Counted from the first letter of the stretch, positions 33,635-42,603 are shown. The stretch: 64,000 nucleotides of DNA from CAVPHV01 sp963704825 (GCA_963704825.1 CAVPHV010000017.1:1-64000), one strand, 5' to 3'. Numbers and translations: made by a program. Notes: generated from the sequence alone by a model not told the origin.

Positions 33635-34177
33635 TTAGCGGGGGATGACGGCGGCGACCGAGGTGAGGGGGATGAACCAGGGGCGGTTGGTTTCGCCGAT
33701 CACCATCAGGTGGTCTGACGCGGCGGCTTCGATCCGGCCGGAAATCGGATCGCCGGCGGGGGGAGCAACGATCTCCACCGTGAGTTCACTCAATTCGAGT
33801 TCACGCATCCGGGCGAGGAACGACTCAGGCCCAAACCGGTCGCGGCCCTTGCCACCCACCGGTGCTCGCTCAGCAACGCGCAGCACGATCGGTCCACCGA
33901 GGTTGACGTGAACCTGATCCCCTTGTGGGGTGACCAGGGTCAATAGATCGCGGTTGGCGTGGGCCACTACGCCCAGAAAGCGACGGTCGCCGGCGAGTAC
34001 GGCAACGGTATCGCCTCGAGACAGCAGCTCGTACGCAACTTGGTCGAGCGTGCGTTTGCGCAGTACACCCTTGCGGGCGGCGTACTCGTCCTCCTCGGCC
34101 TGACGGCGAAACTCGCCACCTACCGATTCGCGCAGTTCCTGCTCGAGGTCCTCGAAGCCGTCGAAGTCGCCCGTCAT
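33635..34177 (-). CDS. Hypothetical soluble protein, 180 aa
   Basis: An acidic N-terminal third (DFDGFEDLEQELRESVGG..RRQAEEDEYAARKGVLRKRTL) precedes a beta-rich region: TVAVLAGDRRFLGVVAHANRDLLTLVTPQGDQVHVNLGGPIVL and ISGRIEAAASDHLMVIGETNRPWFIPLTSVAAVI. The repeated strand pattern with G.V.. and D.L.L.. suggests two small Sm-like or SH3-like barrels, so nucleic-acid binding is possible; this is reading by eye. ATG 34177 is used, as codons upstream enter the divergent promoter region. Confidence 0.6.
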   Translation of the reverse strand: MTGDFDGFEDLEQELRESVGGEFRRQAEEDEYAARKGVLRKRTLDQVAYELLSRGDTVAVLAGDRRFLGVVAHANRDLLTLVTPQGDQVHVNLGGPIVLRVAERAPVGGKGRDRFGPESFLARMRELELSELTVEIVAPPAGDPISGRIEAAASDHLMVIGETNRPWFIPLTSVAAVIPR

Positions 34178-34268
34178 GATCCAGAGCGTACCGAGTTGGC
34201 CCCCGTCATTCCGCACTACACAACGCCGAGGGGCTACTGCGGAGTACTCCCAAACGGAAGAAATAACT

Positions 34269-34285
34269 TTCAAATACCTTCAAAT
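34269..34285. promoter_or_regulatory. Direct repeats TTCAAAT at 10-bp spacing
   Basis: TTCAAAT occurs at 34269-34275 and 34279-34285, one helical turn apart, in an AT-rich patch 43 bp before the excisionase-like regulator. TAAAGT at 34290-34295 could be a -10. BldC-type proteins bind head-to-tail on direct repeats at such spacing, so these are likely autoregulatory sites. Confidence 0.5.
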
Positions 34286-34327
34286 GGTGTAAAGTATCGT
34301 GCAGCGACATTGGGAGGAGCAGAACGC

Positions 34328-34561
34328 ATGCCTATGGAGGACTATCCACAAGTCCTCGACACGGCGATGGTCGCCGAAATGCTCGGGATGAACGTCCAAG
34401 TCGTGAGACGGATGGCCCGTGAGGGTTCAATCCCGGCGTATCGACTGCCGGGCGGGCGCTCGTTCCGGTTCTTCCGGGACGAGGTGCTCGATTGGCTGAA
34501 GAGCTACCCGGTGCAGGCGGAGGACGAAGCAACGGTCGAGGAAGAAATCGAGGCGCTCTAA
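34328..34561 (+). CDS. Excisionase/BldC-like helix-turn-helix regulator
   Basis: A 77-residue protein. VLDTAMVAEMLGMNVQVVRRMAREGSIPAYRLPGGRSFRFFRDEVLDWL is the MerR-like winged helix of the excisionase family, as in actinobacterial BldC. The tail is acidic (EDEATVEEEIEAL). It sits 134 bp before the Tad operon on the same strand and could control it; it is not next to an integrase, so a regulator role is more likely than excision. Confidence 0.8.
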   Translation: MPMEDYPQVLDTAMVAEMLGMNVQVVRRMAREGSIPAYRLPGGRSFRFFRDEVLDWLKSYPVQAEDEATVEEEIEAL

Positions 34562-34695
34562 GGAGAATCCTGGGTGGCCTCAGGCGGTCGGGTGCCGTAT
34601 GATGCCCCGCAGATATCACGAGGAGTGGCGGTGGGTCACACTCGGTGGTGAATGAATGGGTCGCCGCAGGGGAATCGGGGGAAGGTGGACCGGCG

Positions 34696-35451
34696 ATGAC
34701 GCAGACGGCACATCGGTCGGATACGTCGAATGATCACTACATGGTTGAGCCGACGCCGAAGCGGCGTTTGCTGAGCCGCCTGTCAATCGGTCATCTGATC
34801 ATGCTGATCAGTGGGCTCCTCGCCTTCTTGCTCGTCCTCGTAGTGCTGCGAGATCGTTCCGAAGTCGTTGCCGTCGCCGTGGCCGCCGTCGACATCGAGG
34901 CAGGAACCACCCTTTCCGACCAAGACATCACCATGGTCGAGCTGGGAAACGCCGACGACGCTCTGATTGCGTCCCTGCTCGATGAGAGCGAAGTCGGCAC
35001 CGCGATCTCCGATCAATGGGTGGCGGCGCAGACCATCGTCGATGGCACCGCGCTACGCGAGACCGACTTCAGCCCGCAGCTCGCCAACACGGGTCTGCGG
35101 GCCATGAGCATCGAGATCGATCCCGGCAACGCGGTCAACGGGGCCATCGGAGTCGGTGACCGCATCGACGTCATCACCGTGCGAAAGGGCGTTGCTCGTT
35201 ATGTCGTTTCCAATGCTGAGGTCATAGCCGTCGCCGGTACCGACTCCTCCATCTCCTCGAGCGGCTTCACGGTGACGATCGGCGTTGACGGGCCGACCAG
35301 CCTCCGGCTCGCCTCAGCCCTCAACCTCGGTGACATCGAAATTGTCCGTTCCACGGGTGCATCCCTGGCCGACCTCGACGATCTCTACAACCCGTATCAG
35401 CCTGCCGGCGAAGAGCCCGAGCCCGCCACTGCTGAGTCACCGGAGGGCTAG
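34696..35451 (+). CDS. cpaB: Tad pilus assembly protein, CpaB/RcpC-like
   Basis: A 251-residue protein with a single membrane helix (about residues 37-54, MLISGLLAFLLVLVVL) and an external SAF-type domain: VAAVDIEAGTTLSDQDITMVEL, then ANTGLRAMSIEIDPGNAVNGAIGVGDRIDVITV. In systems with an outer membrane CpaB helps the secretin; here no secretin is present, as usual in Actinobacteria, and it may shape the pilus port in the cell wall. The ATG at 34696 is chosen; an upstream frame to 34645 lacks support. It is first in the Tad operon. Confidence 0.8.
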   Translation: MTQTAHRSDTSNDHYMVEPTPKRRLLSRLSIGHLIMLISGLLAFLLVLVVLRDRSEVVAVAVAAVDIEAGTTLSDQDITMVELGNADDALIASLLDESEVGTAISDQWVAAQTIVDGTALRETDFSPQLANTGLRAMSIEIDPGNAVNGAIGVGDRIDVITVRKGVARYVVSNAEVIAVAGTDSSISSSGFTVTIGVDGPTSLRLASALNLGDIEIVRSTGASLADLDDLYNPYQPAGEEPEPATAESPEG

Positions 35452-35454
35452 TCG

Positions 35455-36684
35455 ATGCGGGAGCCCACCGTTGTTCTCTGCCATTCGACCCGAAGCTGGG
35501 CTCAGGATCTCCACTTCTTTCTGATGGATCACGGCGGCGCGGTGGTGCGCGGCTACGTGATGTCGGGCGAGGACGCGCTCGCCGAGACCTACGACGTGCT
35601 GCTCGTTGACGACGTGACCTCTTTCCTCACCCGTCGCCTGATTGGATCGCTCCAGGGCCGCGGTATCAAAATCGTTGGGGTCTTCGACGCCGACGATGCC
35701 CATGGTGCCGGCAAGGCGCGGCTCCTCGAACTGGGCGTTGACGAGGCGGTTGCTTCGACCACGGCGCCAGCCGAGTTCGTACAGATCGTGGCCCGGCTGG
35801 CCGGCCCGTTGATCGACGACGATCTCGAACTGGCGGGCATCCTCGAAGAGTTGGGCGCCCGTCAGCCGCGCCAACCCGCCGCCGGTGCCCCCGACGATGG
35901 GCGGGGTCGGCCTGATCGAGGACGGATCGTTGCCGTCGCCGCGGCGTCCGGTGGGGCGGGGGCCACCGAGGTTGCCGTTGCTTTGGCCGGCGCATTGCGT
36001 GGCCACGGCGGGGCGACGGTGCTGGTCGACGCCGACGAGCAGGCTCCCGCCGTCGCCCAACGACTCGGGCTGGGATTGCATCCCAACATCAGGACCGCAG
36101 TCGATGCCGTGCAGCACGGCAGCGGGGATCTGGAGCACACGCTCACGCGCCATTCTGGGATGGGGATTGAGATCCTCTGTGGTCTGCCCAACCCGCGGGA
36201 TTGGTTTGAGCTGCGCGCCGGTGAAGTCGCTGAGGTCGTGCTCGAACTCTCGCGCAGCCGGCTCCAGGTGGTGGTCAACGCCGGTCCCCGGGTCGATGAC
36301 CTCCCCGACCTGGGTGGTCCCGCCCGGTTTGGGGTCACCCGGGCGGTGCTCGGGCTCTGCGACGCCCTGGTCTTGGTCGGGGTGGCAACTCCGATCGGAG
36401 CGCGTCGCATCGTCGATTGGTTGGCCGACGCCCAAACGTTGCTGGCGGGCACGCCGGTTCACTTGTTCGTCAACCAGTATCCCGGTGGTTCGTTCGCCAT
36501 CAGCGAGCTCGAGGTCGAGTTGCGCCGGACGATCTCGCCGGCCTCGGTGACGGTTGCGCCCTACGACAAGCGGGTCGCCCGCGCCACGTGGGAGGGAGAT
36601 CCTGTGGCGCGTGGTCCCTTCATGAAAGCGGTGAACCGCCTGGCCAGGGTGGTTGGTGTACGGCCGAGGGCGGCCGCAACATGA
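35455..36684 (+). CDS. Tad pilus CpaE/TadZ-like protein with a degenerate P-loop
   Basis: A 409-residue protein with an N-terminal receiver-like domain (YDVLLVDDVTSFL, about 46-58) and a ParA/MinD-like domain from about 157. The deviant Walker A loop reads SGGAGATE (165-172), so both signature lysines of KGGxGKT are replaced (Ser165, Ala170), while the next motif ATVLVDADEQAP is kept. ATP hydrolysis is therefore unlikely. TadZ/CpaE place the pilus machine at a cell pole, and non-hydrolysing forms are known in this group. It follows cpaB by three bases and overlaps tadA by four. Confidence 0.8.
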   Translation: MREPTVVLCHSTRSWAQDLHFFLMDHGGAVVRGYVMSGEDALAETYDVLLVDDVTSFLTRRLIGSLQGRGIKIVGVFDADDAHGAGKARLLELGVDEAVASTTAPAEFVQIVARLAGPLIDDDLELAGILEELGARQPRQPAAGAPDDGRGRPDRGRIVAVAAASGGAGATEVAVALAGALRGHGGATVLVDADEQAPAVAQRLGLGLHPNIRTAVDAVQHGSGDLEHTLTRHSGMGIEILCGLPNPRDWFELRAGEVAEVVLELSRSRLQVVVNAGPRVDDLPDLGGPARFGVTRAVLGLCDALVLVGVATPIGARRIVDWLADAQTLLAGTPVHLFVNQYPGGSFAISELEVELRRTISPASVTVAPYDKRVARATWEGDPVARGPFMKAVNRLARVVGVRPRAAAT

Positions 36685-37976
36685 CCACTCGAGCCGCCAG
36701 CGCCTACGAGTACATCCGGCGCCGTGCCCTGGAGCGGATCGAATCAGAAAAGCTCGACCCGGAGCGAGACGAGAGCGCCATCACCGGTGTTGTTGCGTCA
36801 TCGGTGGATGAATACCAGGCCCTCGCCCACCAGGGCGCCGCCGGCTTGCGCACTCTGAGAGACCCGTCCGAGATGGGCCGCAGAGTGATGCGATCCATCA
36901 CCGGGTTCGGGCCGCTGACGGATCTGTTTGTGCGACCGGAGATCGAGGAGATCTTCATCGAGGGCGACAAGGTGACCTACATCGATGGTGCCGGACGGCT
37001 GCAATCGTTGATGTCGCCGACCACGCCGGAGGAGACCCTTCAAGTCATCGACCGGCTGCTCGGCGCCACGGACCGGCATCTCGATACGGCGTCGCCCATT
37101 GTCCAGGCGAGGGTGCTCGACGACACAGCCCGCCTCACCGCAGTGATCCCCCCGATCTCGGACCAAATCTCGGCGACGGTTCGGCGGTACGCGCTGCGGC
37201 GCGAGACGCTGCCGTTTCTGGTCGAGAAGGGGTCGATGTCGCCGCAGGCGGCTGGGTTTCTCTGGTCGGTGATGCAGGCATCGACCTCGGCGCTCATCTC
37301 GGGACCACCCGGCTCTGGCAAGACGTCGTTGCTCGCCGCGATGCTCGATGCCTCACCGCCGACCCACTGCGTGCGCTGTGTGGAAGAGGTTCGTGAGCTT
37401 CACGTGCCGCTCAGCCCGCACAGTTCCTACTACGAGGCACGCCCGCCGGGCCTCGACGACCGCGGTGAGATCTCGCTGCGTGCCCTCGTGAAGCTCGTGC
37501 TGGCGATGCGTCCCGATCGGATCGTCGTCGGCGAGGTTCGCGGCGCCGAAGCGTTCGAGCTGACTCGGGCTGCCAACGCCGGATGTGGCTTCTGCTGCAC
37601 CGTGCATGCCAACTCGGCACGCGATGCGCTCAATGCCATCGTGAATGCCGCCCTGATGGCCGGCGAGAACGTGACGGAGCAGATCGTACGCAAGGTCTTC
37701 GCCGCCACGGTCGACTTCGTGGTCCACCTCGACCGTGACACCGTCGTCGCCGCCGGCGAGGGAATGCGGCGCCAGACCATGGAGATCCTGGCTGTGGCTC
37801 CCGCCCTCACCGACGACTTCACCACCGAACCGATCTTTGTGCGCGAAGCCCTCGGCAAGCCGCTGGTGTGGACCGGGCAGTTGCCATCGGCGGCCGTAGT
37901 CGACCGGATCGAGGCCGCCATCGGGCACCAGTTCTCGCTGCGCGCCATCTGTGAAGGATCGGTGACGCCGCTGTGA
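36681..37976 (+). CDS. tadA: Tad pilus assembly ATPase TadA/CpaF
   Basis: A 431-residue secretion ATPase that powers pilus assembly. The N-terminal domain carries MRSITGFGPLTDLFVRPEIEEIFI. Walker A is SGPPGSGKTSLL (207-218), the Asp box is CVEEVREL, Walker B LVKLVLAMRPDRIVVGEVRG and the His box TVHANSARDALN. It is in an overlapping gene series with the TadZ-like gene (ATGA) and tadB (GTGA). Confidence 0.93.
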   Translation: MTTRAASAYEYIRRRALERIESEKLDPERDESAITGVVASSVDEYQALAHQGAAGLRTLRDPSEMGRRVMRSITGFGPLTDLFVRPEIEEIFIEGDKVTYIDGAGRLQSLMSPTTPEETLQVIDRLLGATDRHLDTASPIVQARVLDDTARLTAVIPPISDQISATVRRYALRRETLPFLVEKGSMSPQAAGFLWSVMQASTSALISGPPGSGKTSLLAAMLDASPPTHCVRCVEEVRELHVPLSPHSSYYEARPPGLDDRGEISLRALVKLVLAMRPDRIVVGEVRGAEAFELTRAANAGCGFCCTVHANSARDALNAIVNAALMAGENVTEQIVRKVFAATVDFVVHLDRDTVVAAGEGMRRQTMEILAVAPALTDDFTTEPIFVREALGKPLVWTGQLPSAAVVDRIEAAIGHQFSLRAICEGSVTPL

Positions 37977-38857
37977 CGCTGCTCATTGCCCTGCTGACCG
38001 CAGTGTTCGTCTATTTCCTGGTCGGGTACGTGGTCGGGGCGGCGCCACAGCTTCGGTTCCGGGAAGGCAACGGGGAGTTGAGCACCGCCCAGGTGTGGCT
38101 CATTCAGGCCGGGCTCGACGTCACGCCCACGATGTTTCGGCTCTGGTCGTTCCTCCTCGGTGTCGTCACGTTTGTGGTCGGAACCGCTATCACCGGGGCG
38201 TTCTGGGTTGCGATTCCTCCGGCGATCGCCGCCATGTTCCTGCCGAAGTGGTTCTACGGCCGGCGCCGCATCAAGCGGCTCGGCGAAGTCCAGGAGGCTT
38301 GGCCCGATGGGCTGCGTCATCTCGTGGCGTCGATCCGTAGCGGCATGTCGTTGCCGATGGCCCTCGAAGAACTGGCCGCCACCGGTCCGGACGGATTGCG
38401 CCAGGCGTTCGCCCGCTACCCGACGTTGGCGCGGGTGTTCGGGGTGCGTCCCGCCCTCGAGGTGATCCGTGACGAGTTGGCCGATCCCACGACCGATCGC
38501 ATCGTTGAGGTCTTGTTGCTTGCCCACGAGCGCGGCGGCCCGATGGTCCCCGACATCCTGCGTGACCTTGCCGAGGCAACGACGCAGGATCTGCGCACCG
38601 CGGAGGAGATCCGCACCAACGCGCTCGAACAGCGACTCAACGCCCGCATCGTCTTTGTGATCCCCTGGTTCGTGCTCATTTTGTTGACCGCCCGCCAGGG
38701 CCTCTATCGCGAGTTCTATCAGAGCCCGGCCGGGTTCCTCGTCGTTGCGTTCGCTGCGGTGCTCAGCCTCGGGGGTTCGCTCCTGGTGGCGCGCCTGGGC
38801 CGGGAAGAGGTCGAAGAAAGAGTCTTCGGTGGGTCGGCGCGAGGTGTCCAGCTGTGA
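37973..38857 (+). CDS. tadB: Tad pilus membrane protein TadB
   Basis: A 294-residue inner-membrane platform protein of the type II secretion F family. There are two helices near the N-terminus (residues 3-22 and about 52-88), a cytoplasmic helical domain with WPDGLRHLVASIRSGMSLPMALEELA, and two helices at the C-terminus (IVFVIPWFVLILLTA, PAGFLVVAFAAVLSLGGSLLVA). It begins with GTG overlapping the tadA stop and ends overlapping tadC. Confidence 0.88.
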   Translation: MTLLIALLTAVFVYFLVGYVVGAAPQLRFREGNGELSTAQVWLIQAGLDVTPTMFRLWSFLLGVVTFVVGTAITGAFWVAIPPAIAAMFLPKWFYGRRRIKRLGEVQEAWPDGLRHLVASIRSGMSLPMALEELAATGPDGLRQAFARYPTLARVFGVRPALEVIRDELADPTTDRIVEVLLLAHERGGPMVPDILRDLAEATTQDLRTAEEIRTNALEQRLNARIVFVIPWFVLILLTARQGLYREFYQSPAGFLVVAFAAVLSLGGSLLVARLGREEVEERVFGGSARGVQL

Positions 38858-39813
38858 GCGGCGTCGTCGGTCTCCCGCTGCTCGCCGCGCTCCTCGCCGG
38901 TGTTGCGGTGGCTCTGTTTGCCGGGATCGTGGTCCGTCCCCGGACCCGTCTGTCGAGCCGGTTCCGCCCATACACCGTGGTGTCCCGCAGCTTGTTGGGG
39001 CGGTCTGTCGAACTCGGCGCGGTTCACGCCACCAAGGAGCAGACAACCTTCGTTCGTCTTTTTGGGCCTCCGCTGTTCTCGGTGGCGAATCGATTTGGCC
39101 GGCTGATCGACAACACCGGCGAAGAAGCTCTGCGTCGCAAGCTCCGCCAAGCGGCGATGCTGCAAGGCGTGCCGGCAGCCGACCGGGTGCAGGAGTACCG
39201 GGTCCGCCAGTTCCTCACCGCAGCGGCCGGCGGTGCCCTCGGGTTCGTGCTTGGCGTGGTGCTGCAGATGTCGCCGATCTGGCTGCTGGTGCTGACGGTC
39301 GCCGGTCTCGCCGCGGGAGCCTCGTACTGGCGGGGCAAGCTGGACCGGGCCATCGAGGACCGCCGCAACCGAATGCGGATCGAGCTGTACACCGTCAACC
39401 AATTGCTGGCGCTTCGGATCAGGGTGGGTGGCGGGGTGGTGTCTGCCGTCCGCCAGCTTTCCGAACGGGGTCGTGGCGCCGTCGTCGATGAGTTGACCGA
39501 AGCGCTTCGACTCCACCAAAGCGGTATGCCGGCAAGCACGGCATTCCGCCGCATTGCCGACCTCACGCCCGAACCGCACGCCCGACGCTGCTACACCGTG
39601 CTGGCCACGGCCGACGAACGCGGCTCAGATCTGGCGGTGGCGCTGCTGGCGCTGAGCGAAGACATTCGTGACGACCGCCGCGAGGCGCTGCGACGCCAGG
39701 CGACCCGGCGGCGAGCCACGATGCTGCTGCCGATCATTGGGATTCTCGCTCCGATCCTGATCCTGTTTGTGGCAGCGCCGCTGCCCTGGATCGTGTTCAA
39801 GGGTTTCGGATGA
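38854..39813 (+). CDS. tadC: Tad pilus membrane protein TadC
   Basis: A 319-residue partner of TadB with the same fold: an N-terminal helix (LPLLAALLAGVAVALFAGIVV), two close helices near residues 118-150, a cytoplasmic domain (YTVNQLLALRIRVGGGVVSAVRQLSERG) and a final helix (LLPIIGILAPILILFVAAPLPWIV). It starts with GTG overlapping tadB and ends in TGA overlapping an ATG of the pilin frame. Confidence 0.86.
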   Translation: MSGVVGLPLLAALLAGVAVALFAGIVVRPRTRLSSRFRPYTVVSRSLLGRSVELGAVHATKEQTTFVRLFGPPLFSVANRFGRLIDNTGEEALRRKLRQAAMLQGVPAADRVQEYRVRQFLTAAAGGALGFVLGVVLQMSPIWLLVLTVAGLAAGASYWRGKLDRAIEDRRNRMRIELYTVNQLLALRIRVGGGVVSAVRQLSERGRGAVVDELTEALRLHQSGMPASTAFRRIADLTPEPHARRCYTVLATADERGSDLAVALLALSEDIRDDRREALRRQATRRRATMLLPIIGILAPILILFVAAPLPWIVFKGFG

Positions 39814-39848
39814 GATGGATGGAGATACACAACCAAGTGGAGGTGGGT

Positions 39849-40058
39849 ATGAGCGATTGGATGCAAGAGGCGGCCGCCCGGGCTCAAGCCTGGGACGCTG
39901 GCCGGCTTCGGGACGAAGACGGTTTCCAAACGGCGGAAGCGATCGGCATTGCGGCCGTGGGACTCCTGGTGCTGGCCGGCATTCTGGGCGTGCTGCAGGT
40001 GCTCGGCGTGGATGTGATCAACTGGATCAGGGACACGTTCGGCATCCCAGGCGGGTAG
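39849..40058 (+). CDS. Flp-type pilin
   Basis: A 69-residue prepilin. RDEDG-FQTAE is a prepilin peptidase site, Gly followed by Phe with Glu at +5, and leads into a hydrophobic helix (AIGIAAVGLLVLAGILGVLQVLGV) and a short tail. The mature protein of about 43 residues suits an Flp major pilin. The start at 39849 has GGAGGT four bases before it. An ATG at 39810 that overlaps the tadC stop would give 82 residues and coupling. No prepilin peptidase gene is in the window. Confidence 0.75.
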   Translation: MSDWMQEAAARAQAWDAGRLRDEDGFQTAEAIGIAAVGLLVLAGILGVLQVLGVDVINWIRDTFGIPGG

Positions 40059-40081
40059 GAGACCAGCACGGGTTCACCTCC

Positions 40082-40435
40082 GTGCAGTGGGCGATCATGA
40101 TCTCGCTGGTCATGGTGTTCCTGGCTCTGATCACCAACGTCATCGCAATGCAGTACGGCCATGGCGCAGTCCGGGCGGCGGTTGATGAGGCGGCACGTTT
40201 TGGCGCGTCGCTTGGTCACGATACGGCCGGGTGCGAAGCCAAGGCCGAAGAGATCCTGCGGGGCCGTGGTGGTCTGCTGCGTGGCCGGCTCGGCGACGGG
40301 GTGGTCGTTCGCTGCACCGAATCGGGAGGGGTGATGACGGCCACGGCGACGGGAGCCTTCGAGTGGTGGGCCGGCGGCTTGCCGGACGTGTCGTTCACGC
40401 TGGTTGGAGAGGCCGTGATAGAGGAGGCACCGTGA
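40082..40435 (+). CDS. TadE-like pseudopilin, start unclear
   Basis: A TadE-like protein: QWAIMISLVMVFLALITNVIAMQYGHGAVRAAVDEAARFGA is the usual N-terminal helix followed by the A..A.DEAAR.GA stretch. Protein-like reading starts further left with a G-F-T-S-V-Q site, but no ATG, GTG or TTG lies upstream in a sensible place, so I list the GTG at 40082, which falls inside that site. Either the start is unusual or one base is missing in the pilin-tadE junction. The stop overlaps the next gene (GTGA). Confidence 0.55.
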   Translation: MQWAIMISLVMVFLALITNVIAMQYGHGAVRAAVDEAARFGASLGHDTAGCEAKAEEILRGRGGLLRGRLGDGVVVRCTESGGVMTATATGAFEWWAGGLPDVSFTLVGEAVIEEAP

Positions 40436-40890
40436 GAACGGACGGGGCTCCCGTGCGCCGCGATCAGCAGGGGTTTGCGGTGGTGGAGTGGACGATCGGG
40501 ATCGGTCTGATCGTGCTGCCGGTTGCGGTGTTGGTTGCGTCCCTTGCCCCGTGGTTCCATCAAGCGTCGATGGCGCGAACGATGGCCCAGGAGGCCGCTC
40601 GGGTCTTGGTGCTGTCCGATGATTGGGAGGCGGGGACCGAGCAGGCTGCAACGCTGGCTCGTCAGATTGCTCGGAACCACGGTGTCGACGACGCCGGATG
40701 GTGCGAAGGTGGCAGCGGTTGTGTGTCGGTGAGCTTTGACGGGGACTTGGTGCGCAGCGGCGAGGTCAGGGTGATCGTAAGTGTTCCGATGCAGGGCATC
40801 ACGGTGCCGTTCATCGGTTCTGCTCTGGGCTTTCAGTGGTCGACCGACCACAGCGAACGGGTCGACGACTATCGGAGTTTCGGACCATGA
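40432..40890 (+). CDS. TadF/TadE-like pseudopilin
   Basis: A 152-residue minor pilin. The prepilin site is QQG-FAVVE (Glu at +5) and the helix is WTIGIGLIVLPVAVLVASLAPWF. MARTMAQEAARVLVLSDDW follows, with two Cys (CEGGSGC) in the external part that could form a disulfide. It starts with GTG overlapping the stop of the previous gene and overlaps the next start (ATGA). Confidence 0.78.
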   Translation: MRTDGAPVRRDQQGFAVVEWTIGIGLIVLPVAVLVASLAPWFHQASMARTMAQEAARVLVLSDDWEAGTEQAATLARQIARNHGVDDAGWCEGGSGCVSVSFDGDLVRSGEVRVIVSVPMQGITVPFIGSALGFQWSTDHSERVDDYRSFGP

Positions 40891-41354
40891 GTCCGGTGAA
40901 CCGACTCCGGTCCGGCCAAGGCGGCTTCTCGGCACCGGTCCTGGTGTTGATGGTGGCGATGATGCTGCTGATCATCGGGGGGCTGTCGGTGGATTTGTGG
41001 AGGGTGTTGGCAGAGCATCGTGATGTGGCCGGCCTGGTTGACGGAGCGGCGACGGCGGGAGCGACGGGTGTCGACACCGAGGCGATCAGGGCAAATCCGG
41101 ATGCGCCGATCCGGCTCGACCCGGCCGAGGCGCGGGTACGGGCGTGCGACTACCTCGAGGTTCACGGCGGCTTGGCGCCCGGCTGTGCGTCGCCGGCGGT
41201 CGGGGTGTCGGTCGTTGATGCCTCGATCACGGTTCGACTGGAGCGCGACGTCGATCTGACGCTGCTCCGCCTAGTCCAAGCGGTGTCGGGCGACACTGCT
41301 CCGATCAGCATCGGCGCCGAGTCGACGGCAACGGCACTGCGCGGCACGCCGTGA
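40887..41354 (+). CDS. TadG-like pilus protein
   Basis: A 155-residue protein with an N-terminal GQGGFSAPVLVLMVAMMLLIIGGLSVDLW helix and a VLAEHRDVAGLVDGAATAGATG stretch typical of TadG-type (Flp pilus assembly, TadE/G-like) proteins. The external domain is small and has two Cys. No von Willebrand domain is present, so it is the short form. It is the last clear pilus gene; the dead copy of the gene at 45480 starts 14 bp later. Confidence 0.75.
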   Translation: MSPVNRLRSGQGGFSAPVLVLMVAMMLLIIGGLSVDLWRVLAEHRDVAGLVDGAATAGATGVDTEAIRANPDAPIRLDPAEARVRACDYLEVHGGLAPGCASPAVGVSVVDASITVRLERDVDLTLLRLVQAVSGDTAPISIGAESTATALRGTP

Positions 41355-41368
41355 CCGGCGGGGGGTGA

Positions 41369-41805
41369 GTGGTGGAGCAGCCGTGGCGTCATCGGCCTCG
41401 CCGTGGCGGTGATCGCCGCGTTGATCGGAGGGATCGTCTGGTTCAGCAAGCCTTCGGGAGGCAACCCACCGACGGTGGCGCCGACGTCGGCCGCCGCCAC
41501 AACGACCGGCGGCGACGGATCGTCGACTGTCGCATCTGCGCCGACCAGACGGCGCGCTTCGAGCACATCGTCGTCGGCTACGTCCGCACCGTCGCCGGAA
41601 GCTGCCGTCCTCGAGGCGACGGATCGCGCCCTGGCCGCATGGGTCGAGTTCGCCGTGACCGGAGACCTGACGCTGGTTTCGGGACTCTTCGTTGTGTACG
41701 GCCCCCAGCTCGAACAGCTCCGCGGCGAGGGGGCGGCGCTGTTGGCCGAGCCGCTGGGGCCTCCGCCGTACGTGTTAGCTGCGCGATCCGGTGGTGACGA
41801 TGGAT
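41369..41805 (+). pseudogene. Truncated, frameshifted copy of the gene at 45480
   Basis: About 440 bp are roughly 90 percent alike (by eye) to 45480-45913. The copy has one extra base early (TGGCGTCATC against TGGCGCATC), a two-base loss at GTGTT-AGCTG, and stops matching at GATGGA. What follows (from 41806) is unrelated. It lies 14 bp after the TadG-like gene, in the normal place for a last operon gene, so this was probably the original site and the intact copy is displaced. Product: see the gene at 45480. Confidence 0.75.
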
Positions 41806-42293
41806 GCTCATCTTCGTCCATCTCGTCGAGGAAGAATACGAACACGAAGACGATCTCGCGATCGCAACAGCAAGGCTCGCAAGGCCCGTCGGATACAGTC
41901 GCGCCACCTCTGCACCATCACATTCTCTATTGGATGGATAGTCGCGGACGGGCGCCACAGGTCCCGAACGGACGGGCGGCGCCGCAGCACTGTCCTTTCC
42001 GCCGACCCCCAAGCGGGTCAGCATCTCAGACCGACACGCAGTTACACCAATCATCCGAGTGCCATTCTGAGGCTCGTCGGGCCTCCATCCAGGGGGTTAC
42101 GGTCCGGTCCTGCGTTCGGTGCTGACTCGACCAGTCTTTTGGCCTTGTGCCTGTTGTCAGATCTGTCGCGCTGGGCGTGGGGCCGGCAGGAGCGCTCCTG
42201 TCTTGAAGGGAGCCGGTGTGACTCGACTCGGTTGTGACGAAGCGCCCCTGCCGAACCCGGACCTACCGGCGTTGCATCCAGCAGGAGGAGCTC
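41806..42293. other. Unassigned DNA within the rearranged segment
   Basis: No credible gene. A 45-codon frame at 41804-41941 (LIFVHLVEEEYEHEDDLAIATARLA-like) may be a fragment of something, but it lacks a start signal and is not recognised. The stretch joins the dead gene copy to the IS110 remnant and is probably transferred or scrambled DNA. Confidence 0.4.
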
Positions 42294-42482
42294 ATGATGA
42301 CAGGACCCGTCGGCGGCATCGACCCGCATCAGCATCAGTTCACCGTCGGCGTCGTCGACCCGAACGGGGTCGAGATCGCACACCGGACGTTCCCGAGCAA
42401 ACGTCACCTCGCCAACCGAGTCATCCGCCGCATGTGGAGAGACGAACAAGCCCGAACAGCAGCCGTCATCACCGCCGCTTGA
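42294..42482 (+). pseudogene. IS110-family transposase, N-terminal remnant
   Basis: The 62-residue frame reads PVGGIDPHQHQFTVGVVDPNGVEIAHRTF, the start of an IS110-type (DEDD) transposase, where GIDPH holds the first catalytic Asp. It stops at residue 62 while family members have 300-400, so it cannot be active. No inverted repeats are seen, as expected for this family. Confidence 0.7.
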
Positions 42483-42603
42483 CAAGGGAGCGTCGGACAC
42501 TCCCGCTTCGTGCTTCGGCCGAGGTCCGTCGGCCTCCGAACCTGGGTTCTCAACCCGAGCGGATCGGCATAGATTGGGATTGGCGATCGAACGGGAGTCG
42601 AGG

